NCBI GenBank assembly: GCA_015178975.1 | Contig: WHVD01000004.1 | Location: 1,912,921-1,976,920 of the forward strand | Reading direction: 5' to 3' | Source: Hysterangium stoloniferum | Lineage: Eukaryota > Basidiomycota > Agaricomycetes > Hysterangiales > Hysterangiaceae | Length of the DNA stretch: 64,000 nucleotides | Shown here: positions 53,641-64,000 of the stretch, one piece after another | Layout: every line of letters starts with the position of its first letter | Numbering within the stretch: the stretch's first letter is position 1 | Made by a program: the position numbers and the translations under genes | Notes under the pieces: model-generated | Told to the model about the DNA's origin: nothing | Database searches by the model: none | Seen by the model: only the letters and a program-made list of their open reading frames with translations

Positions 53641-56070
53641 TGTCAGATTATCTGTCAAAGGAATCTTTAGAGAACACCTCCTTAAATTGGTGGTAACAGC
53701 TGGGGACTAAATCCTGAAAGGCTTTCTTCTGGTCCTGTTTATGAGATTCTTCTGCCAACTTCTGAGATACAGTAGAAGTAGAATTGACATGAACTTGAGG
53801 ATAGATAGTTGTAGCCCAGATCCTATCACTGTCTTCAATCTCTGACTGGTCATCTTCCTCCTCCTCCTCATCATCTTCAGTCTCAATGAGACTAGGGAGT
53901 TTCCTCTTAAATTCTCCTGCCTTCTTCTGCCTCTTCCTCCTAATTCTCCTAACTTCTACAGGACATTGAGATGGACACCTGGTAAAGTGAACTTCTCTAG
54001 TTCTCCAATTTATTTCTGGGTTGTGTTGGTAAAACCAAGTGTGTTCAATGATAGCAGACTTATTCCCTAGATCACATCACATACAGCAAAGGTGGCTTTT
54101 TCTGTATGGTTTTGAAATATCATTGTTAAATGTACCTCCTCTTGGATAGATCCTCCATGATTCAGTGTTCCATCAACATTATAGACTGGAACAGCTCTAG
54201 GGAGCTTGACAGTGTTAAGGTTATGATACTCCACAAATTTCCTATCCAGAAAAAGACCTGTGGCTCCAGAATCAAGGAGGGCTGTAACAGAAATTCTGGC
54301 CCCTGTATCCAGTGTCCTGAGAACAACTGGAAGGTGTGTAGAAGTTGTGGGATGGGTGCTTCTAATGAAATTTTTTTCTGGGAGAATTTATGAGTGAGAT
54401 GTTGCTGACATGAGTTTTTCTTCAGTGTTTAGAGAGTCTGATTGAGATGGGGTGGTATCTGGCAGACTATCTAGCACACTAAATTTGTTGCTCCACTGGG
54501 ACATGTCTTTCACCAATGGTGCCTTCAAAAATCCTGCTTTTCCTCCTCAATACCCTTCCTCTCCTTCTCTATTTCCTTCTTCATATATGCCTTGAAGGCA
54601 TCATAATCCATACTATTAATGTCCATGTTGGACTTGCACTGATTGGCCTTGTGCCCTGGTTTCCTACATTTGAAACAAATAATAGGTTTAACAGACTTCC
54701 AACCTGAATCAACCTCCATGGGTACAACCTCAGATTGTTTGACATTCTGAGCTGCTTGACTGGAGGGGTTGGGAAGGGTGTTCTGCTGAGGTGGGACTGG
54801 CCTTTGGGGCTTGGAGAGCAGGCCAGAATTCTGCTTGCTACCTTCTCTTTGCCTCTATTGCCTATCCAACTTTGTAGCCCAGTCAAACCACCCTTTCAAG
54901 GTAGTAGGCATTTCTGGGAGAGCATATATCCTGTCTACCAAACCATAATTGAGGCCCTGCTCAAACTTTTCAATGAGAGCAGCATCATTGTACAGAGTAT
55001 CCTCCTTTAATTGCCCAAACTTGGCAATATATTCCTCAGCACTCTGTGAACCTTGTTTGAGTGGGTTCATCTTGTGTGTTACGACCAGACAATCCCGCCG
55101 GACTCCGGGCACTAACCCACACGCCCCCACACCACACACGCACCAAATGTCTGTTTATAGGATTTCCCGCCCAGACTCCATACATCAAGACTCATTACGT
55201 TCAACCTCATTACAACACATATCAGTCACCGGACTTCTTCCGGACTCCGTCTCTGTCTATGTCCATCTTCGTCCAATGCATCAGTCACCGGACCCCACTC
55301 AGAATCCCATCACTGCTCTAATCGAGCCCCATTCCCATTTTAGTCAAATGACCTGTCACGATTTAGGACTCCGCTCCTGCTCCATTTCCCGTTATGGGTT
55401 ATGCTTTGTCACGATTCGGACTCTGCTCCATTCCGTCCCATTCCTAACACCAAACTTGGTGTTTATTATTCCTGTTTTATGTTTTGTTAGTTTCATTTCG
55501 TCAATACTGGATTTGGTATGTTATTCACTCCACGGTCTATATAAACTGGCAGATGTTGTACATACAATCCAGTCAGAAAATTAGCTTAGATTCCCCCCAG
55601 TAATCTAATCCATTTTCTGCTCTAAACCCTTGCTTGATTCACACCGCTCGCATTAGTCGGAGCCCACGGGCTCCAGCGTATCTATCTCTCTCAACTATCT
55701 TGACTCACAACCCATGACCTACGACCCACGAACCCCACCCAGACTCCCCGGGATTCCCATCTGCCTGTTCGAAATTGGACAACACGATCTAGCAAGGGCG
55801 CAGCCTATAAGCTGAAGCCAAGTCCTACCGGATATCCCGCGGGTTTCTCCGGAGACCCACCTTGTGTGTGTATCCTAACATTGTGTCTGGCTGTGCTGGC
55901 AGGATTAGGATCTCCAAATGTCTGTTTTAATTATTTTAGGCAATCTTTTCAAGTGGAGTTAATAGTCCCTCTGGTGGAATACTGTACTTCTTTACTTTGA
56001 GCCTGGCCCAAAATTCAGCAGTCCCTCCTTTCATGTAAGATAGTGCAAAGATTATCCTATGAGAGTCAAG
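53641..56070 (-). pseudogene. Gypsy-1 Gag and protease, interrupted by LTR-A12
   Basis: Gag begins in the middle of the capsid (SRIIFALSYMKGGTAEFWAR near 56060), continues to 55881, is split by LTR-A12 and resumes at 55076 with HKMNPLKQGSQSAEEYIAKF, EKFEQGLNYGLVDRIYALPE and WFDWATKLDRQ. A zinc knuckle CFKCRKPGHKANQC has perfect spacing (near 54650). The protease near 54280 reads VTALLDSGATGLFLDRKF with an intact D-S-G. The region 54000-53641 is an acidic linker (serine/glutamate-rich) to reverse transcriptase. The N-terminus of Gag is deleted and several frames are needed. Confidence 0.85.
55077..55880 (+). repeat. Solo LTR-A, copy A12 (804 bp)
   Basis: TGTTACGACC...TCCTAACA flanked by TTGTG at 55072-55076 and 55881-55885. 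Removing it and one duplicate restores the gag reading across the junction. Retains many CpG sites. Confidence 0.94.
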
Positions 56071-56336
56071 TAAAATAAAGTTAAGTTTTACATTTAACAA
56101 GTGTATGTCACATGATTGTCATGTGATTGTCATTGTGTGGCCATGAACAATGTTTTGAGCCATTTCATGTTCATGTGATGTCATGTGGCATCACACATGC
56201 ACACTGTGACTCATGACACACACACACTGTGGCTCATGATGCATGCACTTTGTGACATGTGACAAATAAACAAAACAAAAACAAAATAAAATAAAATAAA
56301 ATAAAATAAAATAAAATAAATATATGAGCCCTGACA
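56071..56336 (-). repeat. Partial 5' LTR-B of gypsy-1
   Basis: The start of the LTR (TGTCAGGGCTCATATATTT, read from 56336) and its TTTTA units are present. Homology ends at 56071 after CTTAACTTTATTTTA, and the sequence passes directly into gag. The rest of the LTR, the primer site and the Gag start are deleted. Confidence 0.85.
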
Positions 56337-56468
56337 CTGATGTTCTTATGGGTTGGTTTGAGAAGGCTATTGGAGAGTTTCATAGTCATTCCTGTGATAA
56401 TCCAATACTCCCATTTCTTGAAGCCCAAATAATCCAACTCTGCTTTTGTAAAGCCCAACATTATCAAC
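56337..56468. other. Unique segment between gypsy-1 and the palindrome breakpoint
   Basis: A 132-bp stretch not found elsewhere in the window. An open minus-strand frame (KAELDYLGFKKWEYWI) lies here, but I do not recognise it. Confidence 0.4.
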
Positions 56469-56520
56469 TCATCCCCAATTCTTATCTTCCCCGATGATAA
56501 CAAACCTTACAGACTAGAAG

Positions 56521-56903
56521 TGTTATGAACTGTGTCTTACGCATGCCCTGAATAAACACGAGGATAAACACAATGTCACAAACAACAATAACACTTTGAC
56601 CACGAACCGTAAATATTTCTTTTTGTCCGTTTCCTATTGTTACAATCCCATTGTCCTACCGTCTCTTTTGTGCCATGGGATTCATTGTTCGCATCCACAT
56701 AAATACGAGCACTACCAATGTATGTCCCTCAGTCGATTTACAATCTTCGTGTCGACTGAGGTACGTTACTAAATATGTTTCTTTTCTTTCACGCACTAGC
56801 ATGCTAACGATTGTGTGGTAGATACTATATTTGTAATAGGTTCGATCTTTTATATCAGTCGATTTACAATCTTCGTGTCGACTGAGATACTATATTTGTA
56901 ATA
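56521..56903 (+). repeat. Solo LTR-D insertion present only in the right arm (383 bp)
   Basis: TGTTATGAACTG...TTTGTAATA flanked by AGAAG at 56516-56520 and 56904-56908. The left arm shows the undisturbed target (CTTCT near 52700). It contains a 31-bp box (CAGTCGATTTACAATCTTCG onward) twice, at 56730-56760 and 56856-56886. The 3' terminal TA instead of CA is unusual. Confidence 0.88.
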
Positions 56904-58945
56904 AGAAGCAGATAGCTCTGACTTTGCAACTGGTGCTGTTTTGTCTCAGGAAGGGTCAGATGAAAAGTGGCACCCTGTGGCTTTCCTCTCCAAAATTCTG
57001 AGTCAAGTAGAAAGGAATTATGAAATCCATGATAAAGAAATGCTGGCTATTATTAGAGCTTTGGATGAGCGGAGGCATTATCTAGAAGGAAGCAGTCACT
57101 CTTTTCAGATCTGGACAGACCACAAAAACCTAGAATATTTTATGTCTGCCAAAAGACTTAATAGGAGGCAGGTGGCTAGGTGGTCCTTGTTTTTGTCCAG
57201 GTTTTACTTTTCCCTACATCATAGACCTGGAACAAGATCCTTGAAACCAGATGCCTGATCCAGAAGACCAGATCATGGGAAGGGAGATGGGGATAATGAA
57301 AATATTGTCCTTCTCAAACCATCCTACTTCAAAATACAGGCTCTTAAGCAGGGTCATGCTGTCTTGATAGGCCAAGAGACAGATTTTCTTAAGAAGATCA
57401 GACAAGGAAAAGATATGGAAGAGGTTGCGGTTAAAGTAGTGGAGGAATTAAAGAAGTCAGGAAATAAGAGGGTTGAAGGGAATGAATGGGAAGAGGAACA
57501 GGGTCATATTCTCTTTAGAGGGAAGGTCTATGTGCCAAGAGATATACATAGAGCTCATAAGGCAAATTATTGAACTCCATCATGATGCCTATACCAGTGG
57601 CCATCCAGGCAGGTGGAAAACCTTAGAGTTGGTATCAAGGAACTATTGGTGGCTAGGAATGTCCAGGTATGTATATTGCATCATATACCAAAGGGTGTGA
57701 TAGATGCAACAGGACCAAGACATATCCTGCCAGCCCTATAGGAAGGCTTGTACCATACCAGATCCCTAAAGATATTTGGGAAATCATTCCAGAAAGCCAA
57801 GGATACAATGCCATTATGTAGTAGTGGACAGACTTAGCAAAATGATTCATGTGCTACCCACTACAGACCAAATCACTTCAGAAGGGATGGCCAGGATTTA
57901 TAGAGATAATGTATGGAAGCTCCATGGTCTCCCCTTACAGATAATTAGTGATAGAGGACCCCAGTTTGTCTCAAAATTCACACAAGAGCTGAATTCTATC
58001 TTAGGGATCAAAGTGGCAGCCTCCACAGCCTACCACCCTCAAACAGATGGTCAGACTGAAAGAGTAAATCAAGAGGTAGAACAATATCTCAGGCTCTTTG
58101 TCAACCATAGGCAGGATAATTGGGCAGAATGGTTGTCTCTGGCAATATTCTGTCATAATAACAGGATTCAAGCATCCACCAGGCAGACACCATTTATCCT
58201 GAATAGTGGCAAACATCCTAGATTAGGAACTGAGCCTTTCAGAAGCAGCAAAATAAAGTCTGTAGAGCAGTTTGTCAATGACATGCAGGAAGCAAGGAAA
58301 GAAGCAGAAGCTGCACTCTACAGAGCTGCTGATGACATGGCCAGATACTATGACCAATCTAGAAGAGATGCAGACACTTACAGGGTAGGAGACAAAGTGT
58401 GGCTAGAAGGCAGGGACATTCAAACAGATAGGCCATCCAGAAAGTTGGAGGACAAAAGATATGGACCCTTTGAAATCACTAAAGTGGTTGGTCCCAATGC
58501 CTATGAATTAAATTACCACCCTCTATGAAAATCCACCCAGTCTTCAATGTAGCCAAACTTAGACCTTTTCTTGAGGATACCATTGAAGGGAGATAGGCAC
58601 CAGTTAGGCCCCCTCCAGCTATTAAAGGAGCAAACCCTGAATGGGAGGTTGAATATATCAAGGACAGTAGATTGATAAGGGGAAATTTACAATATTTGAT
58701 AAAATGGAAGGGATACCCTCAAGAAGAAAGTACATGGAACCTGCTGATAATCTCAAAGGTTCTAAAAAATTAGTAGATAACTTCCATAACCAACATCCCT
58801 TTGTACCCAGAATGATCTCTGCCTTGACATTCACCAGACTCTCCTTCAGACCTTACATAAACCTTACAGAGACTATTCTCCTATCTGGAACTACCTGGAC
58901 CTCTGGCAAGCACATTGAGGGCAATGTGCCTTAAGGAGGGAGTGA
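56904..58945 (+). pseudogene. Inverted second copy of gypsy-1 RNase H, integrase and chromodomain
   Basis: Duplicates 50662-52710. RNase H is open from 56941 ([20 protein letters not shown]) to KPDA at 57258. The linker and zinc domain lie at 57364-57700. The integrase core at 57776-58528 has the same intact D-D-E motifs. The chromodomain is near 58620-58760, with the same one-base deletion. Sharing that lesion and the KPDA stop shows that the element was already damaged before the inverted duplication. Confidence 0.9.
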
Positions 58946-59401
58946 TGTCAGAGCTCATATATTTTATTTTATTTTAGTTTTTTATTTGTTTGTCATGAGT
59001 CATGTGTCACTTGTCACAGTGTGCATGTGTGACCTCATGTGACATCATGCAAATGCAAAATGGCTCGAAAGGCCATTTGCAGCCACACAATAACAATCAT
59101 GTGACATACATGACATACACATGACATACACATGACATACACATGTCAAATGTAAAACTTAACCTTATTTTAATTTTCTTCTAAGGTTTGAACCTTCAAT
59201 AATAACTTTATTTAATTTTTCCTTTAGTATAAATACTCTAACATGTACATAGTTAGACCCTAGTTTCAATCTCTTAGGATTTCCACTAAATACAAGTGTG
59301 ATATTCTCAAGTCATTAGAACTTCCATTCTCCTACTCCTTATCTTGCCCTCTCTCTTGTTTCTTTTTGTGTTTTGGTAGCCTTGTTAGTGTTGCCCTAAC
59401 A
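58946..59401 (+). repeat. LTR-B of the inverted gypsy-1 copy (456 bp)
   Basis: TGTCAGAGCTCATATATTTT...GCCCTAACA, mirror of 50206-50661, preceded by the AAGGAGGGAG polypurine tract. Confidence 0.92.
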
Positions 59402-59606
59402 GGTTTCATAATAGAAGTTGATGGTTTGCATTGTCATTTACCATTTCAAGGTGAACCACGGATTATGTAATATGATTTCCTAATTTACCAGTTCACTTAC
59501 ATTATCTATAGTAAGTACATGTATGGGTTATAACAGCCAAAAATATGTATGGGTTATGTGTTACATTGGCTTCAGCCTTTTGCTGTACCATATCTTCCAC
59601 ATAATT
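59402..59606. other. Mirror of the spacer 50001-50205
   Basis: No frame recognised, as in the left arm. Confidence 0.35.
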
Positions 59607-60890
59607 CCATCTTCCCAGCATCAGTGATGTTCACATGTCATGTTGTTCATTTGAGCCCTTAGGTCATCTGCTTCATGCTTACATTCTAGGATTCATTGGG
59701 GTGTTTGGTATCATGTTACGACCGGAATTCCCACCAGACTCTGGACACTAACTTACAGTATATGCACCTGCACCCTATACGCACCAATTGTCAGTTTATC
59801 AGAATTCCTGCCAGAATCCGTACATCAGACCTGTCCACACTCGACTTCATTACTTCATGTATCAGTCACCAGAATACCTGCCAGACTCCGTCCCTGTCTA
59901 TGTCAACTCTGTCCCATGCATCAGTCACCGGACCCCGCTCAGAAAACCCGTCATCCCTCTAACTGAGCCTGTTCCCATTATAGTCAATGACCTGTCACAA
60001 TTCGGACTCCACTCCTGCTCCATTCCTGTTATGGTTTTATGACCTGTCATTATTTAGACTCCACTCTGTTCTGTTCTGTTCCTAATGCCAAGTTTGGTGT
60101 TTACTTATCTCATTTTATGTTTGCTAGTTCTGTTTTCATTATTACTGGATTTGGTATGGTATTCATTCCACAGTCTATATAGTCTGGCAGATGTTGTACA
60201 TACAATCCAGTCAGAAAATCAGCTTAGATTCTCCCCAGTAATCTAGTACATTTTCTGCTCTAAACTCCTCTTTGAATTACACTGCTCTCACTAGTCAGAG
60301 CCCATGGGCTCCGACGCATCTATCGCTCAACCTCTGACTTATCTATCTCGACTCCCCAACCTTGACCTCTCGACCCACAACCCCTCAACCCGTGAACTCC
60401 ACCCAGACTCCCCAGGATTCCCATCCACCCTTTTGAAATTGGACAAGACAATCTCACGAGGGCACAGCCTATAAGCTGAAGCCAGGTCCTACTGGATTTC
60501 CTGCAGGTTTCTCCAGAAACCCTCTGTGTACACATCCTTAACATATCATCACCATCTTGCATGTGAAGTATTTCCTTTAGGCATGCCACAACACCTAAAG
60601 TGTATTGTCATTCTTGTTTTAGCTTCACCCCACATTCTTGGAGACTTTGAGTTAGTCTCTTTACATGTTCACATTCCAAGTTGACATCTTTGGGCAGCTG
60701 AAAAGCTTTGTGGGTCACCTTACATGCCTAATTGGAAGAATATGGCAAACCTGATCTCGGTCTTGCTCCAATTGTTCTCGTGCCAGCCACACCTCATTAT
60801 GCTCATCTTCCAATTCCACTCTCTTTGCTTCAGCTGCTCTGTATTGTACAAATGATGCACCAGACCCTTCCCAGACATTCCAGACCCCCT
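59607..60890 (-). pseudogene. Mirror of the accessory coiled-coil frame
   Basis: Same blocks as at 48721-50000 on the opposite strand, including RVELEDEH near 60800, with no difference noticed in the open blocks. Confidence 0.45.
59714..60543 (+). repeat. Solo LTR-A, copy A13 (mirror of A11)
   Basis: TGTTACGACC...CCTTAACA, 830 bp, flanked by TATCA at 59709-59713 and 60544-60548, the complement of the A11 duplication. Confidence 0.93.
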
Positions 60891-60894
60891 TGTT

Positions 60895-61239
60895 CTCAAT
60901 CTGTCTTTGTTTAGTTTACCACTGTGTTTCCCTATTTGTTTGACATCTGGTTTATTGTCTTATTGTATGTCTAAGTTAGTAGTCCAATAATCTACTGGTC
61001 TATACTGTATGTATATGTCCAGTAGTTATTTGTACATACAATCTGATCAGAAAATCAACTTAGTTTGTACTTGTCTCTTGCACTTTGTGTATCCTTGGAA
61101 GCCATGGGTTTCCCATCTGCTCCTGTTTCAAATTGGACAACATGATCTGTGAAGGTGCAGCACATGAGCTGAAGCTGCATCCTTCCCAGAACTTCTGCAG
61201 GTTTCCCTGGAGACCCACCCATGAGCCCTGCACTTAACA
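60895..61239 (+). repeat. Mirror of LTR-F
   Basis: Same sequence as 48368-48712 inverted. The TGTTAAG-type end lies at 61239. The other end is approximate. Confidence 0.6.
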
Positions 61240-61246
61240 CAAATAT

Positions 61247-62015
61247 GGACAATAATATTGATTGGCAGCTATGCCAGATTCAATAATATCATTGGAGTCC
61301 ACAATGTTGGCCTTGGTAGAGTCCTTAGGAATAGGACAATTGATTTCATAGTGTCCATGTCCACCACAATTGAAACATGAAATGTTTGGTGGGCACTTAA
61401 CTATACAGCCATGAGGAGTGATGAAAGCCTGTGTGTTGAAATATTTATCTGGAAGGGATGGAATGTGAGGACCAACCTGACACAGTTCCTCATTGAGTAA
61501 ATGACTAATAACATAATCAAGTGTGAGTTGTTCCTGTAGGACAGAATCTAAGCTGATGACAAATTTGTCTATGACTCATCCAGACCATTTGTAAGCACCA
61601 AAATGGCTTCTTCATCTTCACATGTTTTCAACCAGTGATGAAGAGTGAGATCTATGTCAGTGGTTGGAGGGGTAGTTCCATGGTTGAGACACTGTGTCAT
61701 GCTTGACTACAGCAATCTAACATTGCATACTTTTTGACTATTCTTTTTCATGGTAATGAAGTGGCAAAAGGGCCAGGCAAGATGCAAATCCATGGGCAAC
61801 ATGGACCTGATGCAAATTTTCCCAAGAGATAACTGGGTTACTTTCATGGATGTGAGGGATTTGTTCCAGTTCAACAGCAAGAGTCAGTTCTGATTATGCA
61901 AGTTGTTGTTTTTTAATAAACACAAGGACTGGTTTTGAAGAGGGTGAACCTGGCAGTTGGGTTTCCAAACTGTCATTGAGGTCCCAGACATCCTTGTGAA
62001 TGAGATATCCTTTCA
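61247..62015 (-). pseudogene. Mirror of the copia Gag remnant
   Basis: Contains the same zinc knuckle (CFNCGGHGHYEINC, near 61370) and the same stops as 47590-48360. Confidence 0.68.
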
Positions 62016-62404
62016 TATAAATACACCATGTACTATAGATACATAGTTCTCCTCCCCTAGTTTTTGGAAGTGATTCTCATCCCCCATTTTAAATAAGTGT
62101 GATGCCAATTTAGAATAGTGAAAAAATGAAGAAATGGAAAGTGTGGAGTGCTGCGACTTCTAAGCCCTTTAATATGGCTGCCTAAAAAAAAATACAACAA
62201 GTAACCACTTGAAGAAATGAATCTGCATGGTGACAAATCTGAACAATAAGTCTGGGGGGCAAATAACCTGTTAGAGTTTGGGGTGTGTGAAGTATGTCAA
62301 GACACAGTGGATGCAAACAAAAAGCATTAATATTACTAAGCAACTTGTATAGTACTACAAAAGGCAGTGTCTGAAAGTAAAAATTATAATCCAAAATCAA
62401 TATA
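62016..62404. other. Mirror of the spacer 47205-47589
   Basis: No gene. One-base differences from the left arm occur here (for example near 62143 and 62347). Confidence 0.4.
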
Positions 62405-63997
62405 CAGTGACTCAAAAAACCCTTCGCATGTTTCACCCTTCAGACTTATAACCCTGATAACTCAAAGAATAAAAATGCAAAAGTATCAAAAATATTTGTG
62501 AATATGTTCTATCATATCTAGAATATTGGAATTATGATGCCATTACATAAACTCCAAATATGGAAATATTACAAATATTTATATACAAGAGACTCATGTG
62601 AAGGGTTTTTTTGCTGACCACTCTGACCCACAAAAACTACTTATATTTAGTACTTAGTATAGCCACCCTTTGCCTTCAACACAGCTACAACCCTCCTAGG
62701 CATACTCTCAATCAAATTCTGACACACCTCTGCATCAATCTTGTTTCACTCCTCCTCCACCCTCTCCCACAACACCAGTATCCCTTAGCCTCCTCTTTTC
62801 ATAGTCCCACAAGTGTTCAATGGGTTGAGGTCTGGAGACTGTGCTGGCCATGGGGAGAACATTGAAATCATTATCTTGAAACCAAGTCTGGGCATTCTTG
62901 CAGGTATGTTCAAGGTCATGATCTTGCTGAAAGATGACATCACCCACATATTTTCTATAATAGCTGAAGCTGGCTTGAAGGTCCTTCTCTATAATCTTAA
63001 GATAAAGGTCCCCATCCATCCTCTCATCTATCTTGAAAGAATACCCAGGTCCTTCCCACAGCATGTAGCCCATAACATCACAAATCCTTCTCCAAACCTC
63101 ACCAAAAATCCCTTCCAATAAGTCTCCTATATATAAATATTTGTAGTATTTCCATATTTGGAGTTTATGTAATGGCACTGTATTTCCATAATATAGATAT
63201 AATAGAGCATATTCACAAATATCTTTGATATTTTTGCATTTTTATTCTCTGAGTTATCAGGGATGTAAATCTGAAGTACCAAACATTAGAAGGGTTATTG
63301 AGGCATTCCCAACCATATTAAGACTATTGTACACAGTTTGGGTGCAGATGAACTGGTTGGTGACACTCCTAAGAGCTTTCACCACATCAACAGCAGTGTC
63401 AGCCTTCCCAGAGCTGATGAGGTGCTGTGCATAGTGAATGTTGGTAGGGGAAAGCTTTGAGGGATGACCACCAATGGACTTAGAGAGATGAGAACAATGC
63501 TTAGAGTGAAGCTTAGAGACTGTGAAAATGCTATGACCAGTAAAAGCTGCAATGTGGCTAGCTGAATGGCCAACATCAAGCAATGAGAGGATATGATTCT
63601 GGCTGGCAAGAGACAAAGTGTGCATTTTGGGAATTGGAGCATTGCTGGTTGCTAAAGACCATATATTTATACTCCAGTACAACATGGTCATGTGACATCA
63701 CATGATTTTGTTAATATGACCCAATTGGAGGTAAACAATCAACAAGGTCACATGACTGTAAGCATTATAGTCATCAAAGTTGCCAGCAAAAAGCCCTTTG
63801 CATGAGTCTCTTGTATATAAATATTTTTAATATTTCCATATTTGGAGCTCATGTAATGGCATCATGCCTCCATAAATCTAGATGGATGATAGGTGCATAT
63901 TCACAAATATTCTTGATAGTTGTTGCATTTTTATTCTTTGAGCTATCAGGGATATAAGTCTGAAGGGTGAAACATGCAAAGGGTTTTTGAGTCACTG
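62405..63997 (-). mobile_element. Tc1-2 family transposon, copy C (mirror of copy B)
   Basis: TA at 62403-62404 and 63998-63999. 1593 bp against 1587 bp in the left arm. The right terminal repeat differs by several single-base insertions near 63880-63925. Confidence 0.9.
62650..63622 (-). pseudogene. Tc1-2 transposase, mirror copy
   Basis: Same structure as 45987-46960: intact N-terminal DNA-binding part, a terminal-repeat-like block replacing the centre, then the C-terminal catalytic part. A small indel near 62820-62855 disturbs the frame just before PIEHLW relative to the left arm. Confidence 0.85.
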
Positions 63998-64000
63998 TAT

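Larger units (their letters stand above)
50206..56336 (-). mobile_element. Gypsy-1: chromodomain Ty3/gypsy element with damaged 5' end
   Basis: Minus strand: complete 3' LTR (50206-50661), polypurine tract AAGGAGGGAG, chromodomain and integrase, RNase H, reverse transcriptase, protease, gag with a nested LTR-A, and a 5' LTR piece (56071-56336) joined to the middle of gag. The 3' half is duplicated in inverted orientation at 56469-59401. Key catalytic motifs survive (DSG, YMDD, D-D-E), but several stops and frameshifts are present. Confidence 0.9.
56469..64000 (-). repeat. Right arm of the giant inverted duplication
   Basis: Starts TCATCCCCAATTC at 56469 and pairs base by base with 52750 downward. 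Differences: the 383-bp LTR-D insertion plus its 5-bp duplicate, and scattered single-base indels, which become denser in the last 150 bases (for example near 63880-63925). Runs off the window end. Confidence 0.95.

Noticed and set aside
55061..55584. Proline/serine-rich frames in LTR-A copies as genes
   Set aside because: The same frames recur in every LTR-A and arise from the CCGGACTCC boxes. They break in decayed copies.
52751..56468. Palindrome as a simple missed-adapter sequencing artefact
   Set aside because: Such artefacts have no unique 3.7-kb centre and would not show an LTR insertion with target duplication in only one arm. Other assembly errors are not excluded.

Overview
The window looks like repeat-rich heterochromatin from a filamentous fungus, most likely an agaricomycete (mushroom-type basidiomycete). 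The evidence is one spliced host gene with short introns (54 and 134 bp), chromodomain-bearing Ty3/gypsy elements, copia elements, DD34E Tc1 transposons and CpG-type decay of old copies. I cannot name the species. Only one convincing host gene is present, a Sec2-type Rab exchange factor on the minus strand at 27020-29852. It sits as a GC-richer island in AT-rich transposon debris.

Layout. 1-5.3 kb: two diverged inverted arms (242-1143 and 4277-5250) around 3.1 kb without a recognisable gene. 5.3-10 kb: a hairpin element carrying two insertions, a complete Gag-only copia element (5823-7268) and a Tc1 element (7538-9969) that itself holds a solo LTR. 10.2-21.7 kb: a copia remnant, then a decayed gypsy element (gypsy-2, minus strand, 11389-20903) with several nested solo LTRs and an antisense accessory reading frame. 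21.7-25.6 kb: a gag remnant split by nested solo LTRs, and a decayed Tc1. 25.6-30.4 kb: a minisatellite and the Sec2 gene. 30.4-36.2 kb: a copia remnant, solo LTRs and two Tc1 copies. 36.2-40.0 kb: a compound minisatellite hit twice by solo LTRs. 40.2-43.6 kb: an LTR chimera and a foldback palindrome. 43.6-45.6 kb: an accessory coiled-coil exon set and a copia gag remnant. 45.6-64 kb: a very large, nearly identical inverted duplication with arms of about 7.1 kb (45615-52750 and 56469-64000), separated by 3.7 kb and built on a second gypsy element (gypsy-1).

LTR families are named here for convenience. LTR-A is about 800-865 bp when uninterrupted, with 13 copies and no internal region in the window. 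LTR-B (456 bp) belongs to gypsy-1 and LTR-C (496 bp) to gypsy-2. LTR-D, LTR-E, LTR-F and LTR-G occur mainly as solo or partial copies. Most solo copies are flanked by exact 5-bp target duplications that I could read directly, which gives an unambiguous nesting order.

The most interesting signals are: the giant palindrome with an LTR insertion in one arm and its empty site in the other; a complete non-autonomous Gag-only copia element with a half-tRNA primer site; an 11-nt match between the predicted mRNA 5' end of gypsy-2 and its primer site, which predicts Tf1-type self-priming; antisense coiled-coil accessory reading frames next to 3' LTRs; and CpG-specific loss of the gypsy-2 integrase catalytic residues.
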